From Acidimicrobiaceae bacterium (GTDB taxonomy: Bacteria > Actinomycetota > Acidimicrobiia > Acidimicrobiales > Acidimicrobiaceae), in assembly GCA_013044415.1 (NCBI GenBank), contig JABEUO010000085.1:1-21249 (forward strand): DNA of 21,249 bases, in the 5' to 3' direction. A program made the position numbers and the translations under genes. Shown in pieces: positions 7,209 through 14,699 of this stretch. The notes beneath the pieces are model-generated. The model did not search any database. It had not been told where the DNA came from and saw only the letters and a program-made list of their open reading frames with translations. The stretch's first letter is position 1. Every line of letters begins with the position of its first letter.

Positions 7209-8786
7209 ATGGCAAGGATACTCGTTACTGAAGAGATTGCAGATATCGGCCTCGACAAGCTTAGAGAAGCTGGTCATCAAGTAGACATTAAACTCGGTCT
7301 CTCCCCCGAAGAGCTTTTGGGCGAGATCAAGACCGCAGAGGGATTGATAATCAGATCAGCAACAAAGGTGACCAAGGAGGTCCTCGACTCCACGACGTCC
7401 CTCAAAGTAGTTGGACGGGCCGGAATTGGCCTCGACAACGTTGATGTTCCATACGCCACCAAGCGCGGCGTCATGGTGGTAAATGCCCCCCAATCCAACA
7501 TACTCTCAGCAGCCGAGCACACCTTGGCGCTTCTTCTATCTCAAGCGCGAAATATCCCCCAGGCCCACAGCGCCCTAGTGAACGGAAAGTGGGAAAGGTC
7601 CAAGTGGGAAGGGGTCGAACTCTACGGCAAAGTCCTCGGAGTAGTCGGACTCGGAAAGATTGGAGCACTCGTCGCACAACGAGCGCTCGCCTTTGGAATG
7701 AGATTGGTAGCTTACGACCCCTACGTCTCGCAAGAGAAGGCAAAAAAGATGGGGGTCGAGTTGATGGGGCTCGAAGAGCTAATAGCCGAGGCTGACTTCG
7801 TAACGATCCATCTTCCAAAGAACAAGGAGACCTCAGGACTAATTAACAAGGACCTTCTGGCCAAGGCCAAGCCGTCTTTGCGCATCGTGAACGCCGCTCG
7901 TGGCGGAATAATTGACGAAATGGCCCTCGCAGAAGCGATCCAGGATGGGACCATAGCCGGAGCTGCTCTCGATGTATTCTCATCCGAACCAATGACCGAA
8001 TCTCCCCTATTTGATCTCTCCTCGGTCGTTGTAACGCCCCACCTCGGAGCATCTACGACAGAAGCCCAGGACAAGGCGGGCGTTACCATAGCTGAGCAGC
8101 TCCTTCTGGCTTTCGCTGGTGACTTTGTGCCATTTGCCGTCAACGTCGACGCTGCTGAAGCGTCGGAATCTTCGAGACCATTTTTATCAATCGCCGAATC
8201 TTTGGGGAGATTCTTGGCTTCGATGTCGGGTGGCCTACCCTCGGTGTTGGAGGTTGAGTATCAGGGCCCAATTGCCGAGGATGATACCCGCCTGTTGACC
8301 CTCTCTGCGCTGAAAGGGGTGTTTTCCGAAGCGACCGACGATCCGGTATCCTTCGTCAATGCCCCGCAACTCGCACAAGAGAGGGGCCTTGAGGTCAGAG
8401 AGACGACTAGCCCGACATCGAGGGATTTCGTATCTCTAATCACCCTAAGGAGCAAGGAGCATGAAGTAGCTGGGACGATAACCGGGATCAAGGGAGAGCC
8501 CCGTATCGTTCGAGTCGACGGACATCCCGTCGAGATTCCGCCCGCGACCTACATGTTGGTCGTTCGGAACGACGACAAGCCAGGCAAGATAGGCGTAGTA
8601 GGTACGATCATCGGAGAGGCGGGCATCTCTATCTCGTCGATGGCCGTGAGCCCATCCAGTAACGACGGCTCGGCCCTAATGGTAATTTCGCTAAATGAGG
8701 AGATCCCGCAAGAATCCGTCCAGAAGATTGCCGATACCCCAGGAATCCTCTATGCCAAGGCGGTTACCTGTAATCACCAATCTTGA
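7209..8786 (+). CDS. serA: D-3-phosphoglycerate dehydrogenase
   Basis: First committed step of serine synthesis: oxidises 3-phosphoglycerate to 3-phosphohydroxypyruvate with NAD. The 525-residue protein is the long form, as in mycobacteria. It has a substrate-binding domain (about 1-100 and 290-310), a Rossmann domain with GLGKIG at 147-152 and Asp170 for the NAD ribose, an intervening ASB-type domain (about 315-445), and a C-terminal ACT domain from about 450 (YMLVVRNDDKPGKIGVVG). Catalytic Arg231 (NAARGG), Glu260 (DVFSSEP) and His278 (TPHLG) are all present. The ACT domain suggests serine feedback. Start is ATG at 7209 with GGCAGG 10 nt upstream. The 202-bp gap after pxpC suggests its own promoter. 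Confidence 0.96.
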   Translation: MARILVTEEIADIGLDKLREAGHQVDIKLGLSPEELLGEIKTAEGLIIRSATKVTKEVLDSTTSLKVVGRAGIGLDNVDVPYATKRGVMVVNAPQSNILSAAEHTLALLLSQARNIPQAHSALVNGKWERSKWEGVELYGKVLGVVGLGKIGALVAQRALAFGMRLVAYDPYVSQEKAKKMGVELMGLEELIAEADFVTIHLPKNKETSGLINKDLLAKAKPSLRIVNAARGGIIDEMALAEAIQDGTIAGAALDVFSSEPMTESPLFDLSSVVVTPHLGASTTEAQDKAGVTIAEQLLLAFAGDFVPFAVNVDAAEASESSRPFLSIAESLGRFLASMSGGLPSVLEVEYQGPIAEDDTRLLTLSALKGVFSEATDDPVSFVNAPQLAQERGLEVRETTSPTSRDFVSLITLRSKEHEVAGTITGIKGEPRIVRVDGHPVEIPPATYMLVVRNDDKPGKIGVVGTIIGEAGISISSMAVSPSSNDGSALMVISLNEEIPQESVQKIADTPGILYAKAVTCNHQS

Positions 8787-8969
8787 AAGAGATGGTCGAT
8801 GCCGATCCAGCGCACCGCACGTCTGAACAGCTAGGGTCTTTCCCTACGCGAAGACCGCACAGGCAGCCGAGGAAGTCGCTTAGCGAGGCAACCGGTGCTC
8901 GATTGGTGAGAGATCTCCGTGGATCACCACCCAACGAGCAGTGATCTACGCCAACCGACCGAATATATC

Positions 8970-9008
8970 CAACAATGGCCTGGGCGCGCTTAGCTCGGGC
9001 CATTGTTG
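8970..9008 (+). terminator. Long hairpin between serA and the leuA leader
   Basis: CAACAATGGCC and GGCCATTGTTG form an 11-bp perfect stem, extended by five more pairs (two of them G-U) around a 7-nt loop. It could terminate serA transcription, but no T-run follows. Its right arm touches the -10 element of the leader, so it could equally be an operator for leuA. Confidence 0.4.
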
Positions 9009-9015
9009 CTATAGT
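9007..9015 (+). promoter_or_regulatory. Extended -10 promoter for the leuA leader
   Basis: TGCTATAGT matches an extended -10 element (TGN followed by TATAGT). The expected start of transcription, 6-8 nt downstream, falls at 9021-9023, on or beside the ATG of the leader peptide. This would make the leader peptide message leaderless. I see no convincing -35 hexamer. Confidence 0.45.
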
Positions 9016-9022
9016 CGAATCA

Positions 9023-9061
9023 ATGATTAAGTCTTTGGCTTACACCCTTCTACTTACCTAA
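9023..9061 (+). CDS. leuL: Leucine leader peptide MIKSLAYTLLLT
   Basis: A 12-codon frame, MIKSLAYTLLLT, contains three consecutive leucine codons (CTT CTA CTT at 9047-9055) and a fourth Leu at 9035. It ends with TAA at 9059-9061, whose last base is the first base of the next hairpin. It is followed by a terminator with a T-run and then by leuA. Short leader peptides rich in the regulated amino acid are the sensing part of attenuators: when Leu-tRNA is scarce the ribosome stalls on the Leu codons and changes folding downstream. A longer in-frame start at 8975 lies inside the upstream hairpin and is less likely. No ribosome site is visible, in line with a leaderless message. Confidence 0.7.
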   Translation: MIKSLAYTLLLT

Positions 9062-9084
9062 GCGAGCGCCCTACGACGCTCGCT
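9061..9084 (+). promoter_or_regulatory. First hairpin of the leuA leader
   Basis: AGCGAGCG and CGCTCGCT form an 8-bp perfect stem with the loop CCCTACGA. The left arm begins on the last base of the leader-peptide stop codon, so a ribosome finishing the peptide would cover it. The loop bases CCTAC (9070-9074) can pair with GTAGG at 9137-9141, giving a possible pseudoknot. Confidence 0.6.
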
Positions 9085-9086
9085 CG

Positions 9087-9120
9087 ACCTCCTGTGCCCC
9101 TGGCCAGGAGGTTTTTTATT
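9087..9120 (+). terminator. Rho-independent terminator in the leuA leader
   Basis: ACCTCCTG pairs with CAGGAGGT over 8 bp, then TTTTTTATT follows directly. It is the only hairpin in the window with a classical T-run. It lies 26 nt after the leader-peptide stop and 51 nt before leuA, where an attenuator terminator is expected. Confidence 0.8.
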
Positions 9121-9170
9121 GGTGTTTTGAAAAGGTGTAGGTCCTAGACACGTTCCAATTGGAGGATCCG

Positions 9171-10715
9171 ATGGCCGAGAGGCTAGTAATCTTCGATACG
9201 ACATTGCGAGACGGGGAACAGTCCCCCGGAATCTCACTGGATGTACACGAGAAACTTGAAATCGCCGAACAGCTAGCACGACTCGGTGTCGACTATATCG
9301 AAGCCGGCTTTCCAGTCTCCTCCCAGGGAGACTTCGAAGCGGTTCAGGCGATAGCAAGGAGTGTCCATGGCCCGGCAATCGCCGGATTATCAAGAACTCA
9401 CCTCGCAGACGTGGATCGTTGTTGGGAAGCGGTTAAAGACGCAGATAAGGCTCGCATACACATTTTCATATCCACGAGCCCCAGCCACATGGAACATATG
9501 TTGAAAATGGACCAGGCCCAAGTTCTCGAGGAGACCAGATCAGCGGTCTCCCGAGCTCGCCACCATACCGACGACGTAGAGTTTTCACCCCAAGACGCCA
9601 CGAGGACTCCGCTTGATTTCATGATTGAGGTCCTCCAAGAAGCGGTGGACTCCGGAGCGACAACCCTTAATGTCCCCGATACCGTAGGATATGGCATCCC
9701 TTGGGAGTTCGGGGACCTTATCCGATATGTTGCCCAAAACGTCAGGGGCAAATACATCATCTCGACACATTGCCACAACGACCTCGGACTTGCGGCGGCA
9801 AATAGCCTCGCCGGGATTCAAGCTGGCGCCCGCCAAGTTGAAGTGTGCGTCAATGGGTTGGGCGAAAGGGCTGGAAATGCGTCGTTAGAAGAGGTCGTAA
9901 TGGCAACGAAGATCAGAGCTGACCTTTTTGCCAATTTCACGACCAACATCAACACCGAAGAGATAAATCGGACATCTCGGCTCGTCTCCCGATTGACCGG
10001 TTATCCCATCCAATACAATAAGGCGGTCGTGGGACGTAACGCCTTCGCCCACGAATCCGGAATTCACCAGCATGGCGTACTCTCAGATAGATCGACCTAT
10101 GAGATCATCGACGCAGCGAGCGTCGGCCAGAAGGGTTCGCAAATAGTTCTTGGTAAGCACTCCGGACGTCACGCCTTCGCCGACACTTTGAAGAACCTCG
10201 GTCTCGATGTCTCCGGTGAGGCACTAAATGCAGCATTTAATCGCTTCAAAGAGCTAGCAGATCGAAAGGTCGAGATAACCGACGCCGACCTAGAGGCGAT
10301 AGTCGCAGAGGAACTCGGCACCGCAAATATAGACTCCTACTTGCTCGACGAACTAGAAGTTCACGGTGGCACGTCCTCTACCCCAACTGCTCGGGTCGTC
10401 ATCTCTAATAAAGGCGTTAAGCTGGAGTCCGAAGCCGAGGGAGATGGAATGATAGACGCCGCATGCAAAGCGATTGCACAGGCGGTCTCTTCAGACGCGA
10501 GGCTCGTTGGGTTCAACGTCTCCTCGGTGACCGGAGGGATCGATGCCTTGGGTGATGTGGTGATACAGCTGGAACAAGATGGCTCCCGAGTTTCCGGGCG
10601 CGGGGTATCTACCGACGTGGTCGAGGCTTCAGCGAGGGCGTATCTTTCAGCAATCAATCGACTTGCTCGAGCAAAAGAACGCTCGACCTCGTCGGCGTCG
10701 GAAATTACTCCCTAA
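9171..10715 (+). CDS. leuA: 2-isopropylmalate synthase
   Basis: Committed step of leucine synthesis: condenses 2-oxoisovalerate with acetyl-CoA to 2-isopropylmalate. The 514-residue protein has a TIM-barrel catalytic domain with TTLRDGEQSPG (10-20), HCHNDLG (200-206), GERAGNASLEE (231-241) and HESGIHQHG (294-302). Probable metal ligands are Asp14, His200, His202 and Asn236. Residues from about 390 on form the leucine-binding regulatory domain. The length fits the bacterial LeuA type 1 group rather than the longer mycobacterial form. Start is ATG at 9171 with GGAGGA 4 nt upstream; the in-frame TTG at 9159 lies before that site. Controlled by the leader at 9023-9120. Homocitrate or citramalate synthase are weaker alternatives, disfavoured by the leucine leader. 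Confidence 0.93.
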   Translation: MAERLVIFDTTLRDGEQSPGISLDVHEKLEIAEQLARLGVDYIEAGFPVSSQGDFEAVQAIARSVHGPAIAGLSRTHLADVDRCWEAVKDADKARIHIFISTSPSHMEHMLKMDQAQVLEETRSAVSRARHHTDDVEFSPQDATRTPLDFMIEVLQEAVDSGATTLNVPDTVGYGIPWEFGDLIRYVAQNVRGKYIISTHCHNDLGLAAANSLAGIQAGARQVEVCVNGLGERAGNASLEEVVMATKIRADLFANFTTNINTEEINRTSRLVSRLTGYPIQYNKAVVGRNAFAHESGIHQHGVLSDRSTYEIIDAASVGQKGSQIVLGKHSGRHAFADTLKNLGLDVSGEALNAAFNRFKELADRKVEITDADLEAIVAEELGTANIDSYLLDELEVHGGTSSTPTARVVISNKGVKLESEAEGDGMIDAACKAIAQAVSSDARLVGFNVSSVTGGIDALGDVVIQLEQDGSRVSGRGVSTDVVEASARAYLSAINRLARAKERSTSSASEITP

Positions 10716-10728
10716 TACTTTCGAATAG

Positions 10729-10770
10729 CAATTACACCACTTCGCCTTAACCGACGAAGTGGTGTAATTG
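10729..10770 (+). terminator. 16-bp perfect hairpin after leuA
   Basis: CAATTACACCACTTCG and CGAAGTGGTGTAATTG pair without mismatch around a 10-nt loop, starting 14 nt after the leuA stop. No T-run follows on the plus strand, so it may act with Rho or as an mRNA 3'-end stabiliser. Confidence 0.6.
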
Positions 10771-11102
10771 AACCGGACTTTCATAGTCAAAACCAAATCC
10801 CCCCGGAGGAAACCCGCTGATGGAGGCGGAAAATCACCAAAGCTCCGCTCCAAATTAGCAAGGCGGCCAAAGGTCATCAACTTCTGTTCGCCGTCCAGTT
10901 TAAACAGCTCCTTTCGGCCTGTGCAAGACCACAAAACCGAGATGAGCCTCCCGCTATTTGCGACCATGATGATCCATAGCCATCTAATTAGACTCCGGGC
11001 AACGCCATAAGTGTCATCGCCTTCCGATCGACCCAGCACCGCCAATTTGAGCATTTTATTCGCATCCGAAAGGAGGCATGAACTGCCCGATCTCGCCATC
11101 TT

Positions 11103-11138
11103 GGATCCTCGGGCCAACTCGGATCCTCAAGCCAACGG
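11103..11138 (+). repeat. Imperfect tandem duplication of an 18-bp unit
   Basis: GGATCCTCGGGCCAACTC is followed directly by GGATCCTCAAGCCAACGG, 14 of 18 positions being identical. The unit length is a multiple of three and lies in frame within the 33-codon frame starting at 11078. Confidence 0.75.
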
Positions 11139-11519
11139 TCACGGCACCGACCTTGCATACCTCGGCCCAAAGGTTCTAATCCGACCATAGCTAGCGACTG
11201 CAAGACCTACTTGCCTCACAGCCTTCCAAAGGGCCACCTTAATGCACCCAAACGTCAGATCGAGACAGCTTCGGCCGACGCGGACCATGCCAAGTTAGAA
11301 ACACAGAGGATCTTCTCTTCCTACCCAGCAATTTCAAAAAGAAATATCAGATTTGCAAGAAACCTCCAGCTGGAGCGACCCGAAACCGAGTCCAGACCGA
11401 AGCGCCCAATAAATAGTGAACTGGACCCTATTAGCTAATCCTTCGACGAAGGCTTCTGGCCCACAAGTTCCGAAATATGGTTAAAGGATCAATAAAGAGC
11501 CCGCAGCTTTGTCTCCTCG

Positions 11520-11551
11520 CTAGATCTTGCCGGTCCTAGATCTTGCCGGTC
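11520..11551 (+). repeat. Perfect tandem duplication of a 16-bp unit
   Basis: CTAGATCTTGCCGGTC occurs twice without spacer (11520-11535 and 11536-11551), followed by CTA, the start of a third copy. Exact identity suggests a recent event. Confidence 0.9.
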
Positions 11552-11653
11552 CTAAAACGTGCCTGCCCTCTATCCGACAGTTGATTAGCGCCTGCCTCAG
11601 CCGCCGCACCTGAAGGCGAGGCCTTGTTCACACACCTCAATAAGGGACTTAAA

Positions 11654-11682
11654 TGCCAAAGGCCCGCAATGGGCCTTTGGCA
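11654..11682 (-). terminator. 12-bp perfect hairpin downstream of livK
   Basis: TGCCAAAGGCCC and GGGCCTTTGGCA pair perfectly around a 5-nt loop. It is the second hairpin met after the minus-strand stop of livK. TTTAAGTCCCTTATT follows on the minus strand, so some termination is expected. Confidence 0.6.
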
Positions 11683-11706
11683 CGGTATCCGGGGGAACTT
11701 TAAGAA

Positions 11707-11740
11707 GGTTGGGCCGACTGAAGATCCAGCCGACCCAACC
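11707..11740 (-). terminator. Hairpin immediately after livK
   Basis: Fourteen-base arms (11707-11720 and 11727-11740) surround a 6-nt loop, 28 nt after the livK stop. The two positions that do not match on the plus strand become G-U pairs only in the minus-strand RNA, which shows that the minus-strand transcript is the relevant one. With the hairpin at 11654-11682 it makes a double terminator. Confidence 0.65.
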
Positions 11741-11768
11741 AATTAATCATTGGGTTCTTGGCTTAGAA

Positions 11769-13037
11769 CTAGTAGGTAGATGCCACCTGAGCTGCGGTTA
11801 CCGTATCGATAGTGTGCATATTGCCGCTCGTATCGAACTGGACTACCGTAAAGTCAGAGAAGACATTGTGGTACTTGTTGAAGTTCTCATTACCAGATGC
11901 TCCCTGGTAGTTGATAGCCTTCCCAGCATTCAGGTCCTTGACGCCTTGCGCGTATGTATAGACGTCGGTGCCGGGCCCGTTTGCCACCTTCTTGATATAT
12001 GGCCGCCAAACCACTGGGTTTGTGGAATGGGCTGCGGTCATTGCCAAAGCAGCTATTACAACTCCGTCGTACATAGCTGGCGACGCAGGTAATGGCTTGT
12101 TGGTATGCCAAACGGCTTGGTAAGCCTTAAGGAAAGCAGCTTGGGACTGCGGGTACGCCGCAGGAGCGCCCATACCAACCATCCACTTTGCCGCATCCGA
12201 CAGACCGAAGGCCTGAGCTAGCTGCAGCGAGGCACCAGTATCTCCAGTGATGAACTTAACGTTCATGTGTCCCAGCTGGCGAACATTTGCAAACTCTGTA
12301 GCCGCAGTCTGGGGATCAGCATGGAAAAATACACATTGGGGATTTTGGGCAAACGCCTTGGTAACCTCGGTCAAATATGAAGACTGACCAGCTGTTATCT
12401 GCTCGTTGGCGAGGATAGTCCCACCAAGTGCTTTGAACGCCCTGACAACCGCCGGGACTTCAGCCTGAGCATTTGCGTCCGCGGTGTACATCAATGATGC
12501 CCGGGTGCAGTGGTCTTGCTTTACCGCATAGTAAGCCTCAGCCGCTAGCAGCGCCGAGTCCGAGGGGAAAACCCTGTAGACGTAAGGGTACTGCATGTTG
12601 TCTAGCTGGGTTGTACCACCCTCCATCATGTCCACAATCTTGGCGTTCTGGAAGTCATTTATAACTCCCATTATCTCCAATGACGATGGTCCCATGACAA
12701 ATGACGGCTTCTGCAGCTGCAACGTGTGCCAAGCCGTTACAGCATCAACTGGGTCACCGGCGGTATCTTCAAGAACCGGCACCAATTTGGCACCCATGAC
12801 GCCACCCGCCGCGTTAACGGCTTGAATACCAGCTTTGACTCCGTGGTCGAACCACTGCCCGACGAATGCTTCCGCACCCGACATCGGCAGGAGTTCTCCT
12901 ACCGTTATAGTTTTTGGCACCGCTGTGGTCGTTGACCCAGATGATGAAGAACTAGACGATCCCCCACAAGCTGCCAACACCATAGAGAGAGCCCCGACCG
13001 CACCTAGCCAACGGCTAAATGACTTGAATCGCCCCAA
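11769..13037 (-). CDS. livK: ABC transporter substrate-binding lipoprotein (LivJ/LivK family)
   Basis: Extracytoplasmic ligand-binding protein of a HAAT-type importer, 422 residues. The N-terminus is a lipoprotein signal: basic residues, a hydrophobic core and lipobox LAAC with Cys24 as the lipidated residue. A linker GGSSSSSSSGSTTT follows. The mature domain begins TITVGELLPMSGAEAFVG and shows the two-lobed periplasmic-binding fold of family 6 (AAGGVMGAKLVPVLEDTAGDP; YPYVYRVFPSDS). Start is TTG at 13037 with AGGAGG 7 nt upstream; an upstream in-frame start at 13163 would bury the signal peptide. It is the last gene of the liv cluster, 122 bp after livF, and ends before two hairpins. The ligand may be branched-chain amino acids, but amides, urea or aromatic acids use the same family. 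Confidence 0.9.
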   Translation of the reverse strand: MGRFKSFSRWLGAVGALSMVLAACGGSSSSSSSGSTTTAVPKTITVGELLPMSGAEAFVGQWFDHGVKAGIQAVNAAGGVMGAKLVPVLEDTAGDPVDAVTAWHTLQLQKPSFVMGPSSLEIMGVINDFQNAKIVDMMEGGTTQLDNMQYPYVYRVFPSDSALLAAEAYYAVKQDHCTRASLMYTADANAQAEVPAVVRAFKALGGTILANEQITAGQSSYLTEVTKAFAQNPQCVFFHADPQTAATEFANVRQLGHMNVKFITGDTGASLQLAQAFGLSDAAKWMVGMGAPAAYPQSQAAFLKAYQAVWHTNKPLPASPAMYDGVVIAALAMTAAHSTNPVVWRPYIKKVANGPGTDVYTYAQGVKDLNAGKAINYQGASGNENFNKYHNVFSDFTVVQFDTSGNMHTIDTVTAAQVASTY

Positions 13038-13159
13038 AATAGGTCCTCCTAATCTTTCTACACTTACCGTCCCTGGAACTAGACTTCGAAAATAGCGCCT
13101 CCAGGCTCGCCATTTCCTTCTCCCCCCCTGCGCATTCCGACCGGAACGAAATGACACGC

Positions 13160-13903
13160 TCACTTATGTTGGAGCATGCCCTCTTCTTCGTTCGCAGCCT
13201 GAACTGCCCCCAGGAAGATCTCTCCGAGCTCAAGCTCGGCTATTGCCGCTGCTGGACCGTCGACCCTATTACGCCCGGCTACAAGGACATAAACCCAATC
13301 GGACGAGCTAATCGCCCTGTCGACGTTCTGCTCAACGACCACAACCGACGTACCAGACTCGGCTATCCTTTTGACCTGTTGCCAAACGACATCGACGTAG
13401 ATCGGTGAAAGGCCAGCGGTCGGTTCATCGAGAAGAATTACCTTGGGCTCGGCCATAAGTGCCCTAGCCATGCCCAGCATGTTTCGCTGACCTCCAGAGA
13501 GGTCACCACCCTTTTTATTACGGGCAACATGAAGATCCGGAAAGATTTCAAGAACTTCCGAAATCCTCCGCTTCAAGTCAGACTTCTTCATCATTCCGCC
13601 GAGTTCGAGGTTCTCTTCAACCGACATAGTTGCAAAAACATTCTGAACCTGCGGGACGTATGCCAGGCCAGACCGGGCCAGCAGATAGGACGACCGGCCA
13701 GTAACGTCGGTCTCGTCGAGTCGGATATTTCCCGATTCAATACGGACCATAGAAAAGATCGCCTTCAGCAGGGTCGACTTACCTGCGCCGTTGGGACCCA
13801 CGATCCCTACTACCTGTCCGACCTTCGCCTGGAGATTGACATCCCATACGATCGGATTCTTGCCGTAACCCGCTGTGAGGCGATCAACTACCAACACGCT
13901 CAC
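13160..13903 (-). CDS. livF: ABC transporter ATPase LivF
   Basis: Cytoplasmic ATPase of the importer. The 247-residue protein has Walker A GPNGAGKST at 36-44, Q-loop PQVQNVFATMSVEENLELG from 84, signature LSGGQ at 135-139, Walker B VILLDEP at 155-161 and the LivF-typical VVEQN instead of the usual His after the D-loop. Start is GTG at 13903, because AGGGGG lies 8 nt upstream. The in-frame GTG at 13912 overlaps that site. The frame overlaps the end of livG by 20 bp, so the two ATPases are probably translationally coupled. Confidence 0.93.
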   Translation of the reverse strand: MSVLVVDRLTAGYGKNPIVWDVNLQAKVGQVVGIVGPNGAGKSTLLKAIFSMVRIESGNIRLDETDVTGRSSYLLARSGLAYVPQVQNVFATMSVEENLELGGMMKKSDLKRRISEVLEIFPDLHVARNKKGGDLSGGQRNMLGMARALMAEPKVILLDEPTAGLSPIYVDVVWQQVKRIAESGTSVVVVEQNVDRAISSSDWVYVLVAGRNRVDGPAAAIAELELGEIFLGAVQAANEEEGMLQHK

Positions 13904-14699
13904 GAACGTCACCCCCTAAATACGCTTCAACAACGGCCTTGTTCTTCCTCAGCTCTGCCATCGTTCCAACGGCCAAGGTCGTCCCGAGAGCCACCACTAT
14001 GACTTTCGAGCAGATCTTTTCGACTATCTCCAAGTTGTGCTCCACGAGCACAAAAGTCGTCCCCAGGTCTTTATTCAACTCGACGATATGTTCTCCGAGC
14101 TTCTCAATGAGGGCTGGATTGACCCCGGCCATCGGCTCGTCGAGGAGAAGGACTTTGGGGTCGGCCATGACGGCCCTTGACAACTCTAAGAGCCGCTTCT
14201 GTCCGCCAGAGAGGTTACGAGCGTATTCGTTCCGCAGTGGATAGAGTCCAAAAGTTACCAGGGTGTGGAGCGCACGCTCCACAAGCTCACGATCCCTCTT
14301 CTTGCCCACCGAGGGTCTAAAGCAGACGTTGAATAACTTCTCGCCTTGGTTAGACGCTGAAACGATCAGATTCTCCATTACCGTCATATCTGGGTACTCT
14401 CTGGAGATTTGGAAGGTCCTAATCAATCCCCGAGCACCGATCTCATGGGGCTCGAGACCCCCAATCTCCTGCCCGTCTAGCCGAATATGGCCAGAATCTG
14501 GACTTAGCGCCCCTGAAATCAGGTTGACCATCGTCGACTTGCCAGCACCATTCGGACCAATCAATCCGGTAATCGTGCCCTTTTCCACCGAGAAACTGGC
14601 TCCGTCGACCGCAGCGACACCACCAAAACTCTTCTTTAGCGAATCGACCTCTAGGGCCACTTTCACCACAGGGGATGGGTCTTTCGAAATCATCGTCAT
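13884..14699 (-). CDS. livG: ABC transporter ATPase LivG
   Basis: Second cytoplasmic ATPase of the importer, 271 residues. Walker A GPNGAGKST at 48-56, the LivG-typical GLIRTFQISREYPDMTVMENL, signature LSGGQ, Walker B LLLDEPMAGVNP and the switch His in VLVEHN are all present. The C-terminal AVVEAYLGG is the usual LivG ending. The start ATG overlaps the livM stop by one base (TAATG), with GGAGAG upstream, indicating tight coupling. Confidence 0.95.
   Translation of the reverse strand: MTMISKDPSPVVKVALEVDSLKKSFGGVAAVDGASFSVEKGTITGLIGPNGAGKSTMVNLISGALSPDSGHIRLDGQEIGGLEPHEIGARGLIRTFQISREYPDMTVMENLIVSASNQGEKLFNVCFRPSVGKKRDRELVERALHTLVTFGLYPLRNEYARNLSGGQKRLLELSRAVMADPKVLLLDEPMAGVNPALIEKLGEHIVELNKDLGTTFVLVEHNLEIVEKICSKVIVVALGTTLAVGTMAELRKNKAVVEAYLGGDVRERVGS

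Larger units (their letters stand above)
8787..9022. other. Gap between serA and the leuA leader
   Basis: No gene is visible on either strand. The left part is featureless to my eye. The right part holds the hairpin at 8970-9008 and the extended -10 element at 9007-9015. Confidence 0.5.
10771..11653. other. Long stretch without a convincing gene between leuA and livK
   Basis: Several frames of 60-150 residues exist on both strands, but all are rich in Arg, Ser and Pro, show no family motif and lack a well-spaced ribosome site. A 33-codon frame at 11078-11179 has AGGAGG only 1 nt before ATG. Local hairpins occur, for example TGGAG-CGGA/TCCG-CTCCA at 10821-10852. Two tandem duplications are listed separately. 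The stretch could be decayed coding sequence or hold an unrecognised RNA. Confidence 0.5.

Noticed and set aside
10647..11117. 156-residue minus-strand frame overlapping the end of leuA
   Set aside because: It overlaps leuA antisense, contains the perfect post-leuA hairpin and shows no family motif or ribosome site.
11078..11179. 33-codon frame with AGGAGG before ATG and an in-frame tandem repeat
   Set aside because: The ribosome site is only 1 nt from the ATG, and composition is rich in Pro, Thr and Ser without a recognisable domain. Kept only as part of the dark region.
11211..11438. 75-residue plus-strand frame between leuA and livK
   Set aside because: No ribosome site before the TTG, low-complexity polar composition and no motif.
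13038..13163. N-terminal extension of the substrate-binding protein to 13163
   Set aside because: It would put about 42 residues before a textbook lipoprotein signal, and AGGAGG at 13045-13050 points to TTG at 13037.
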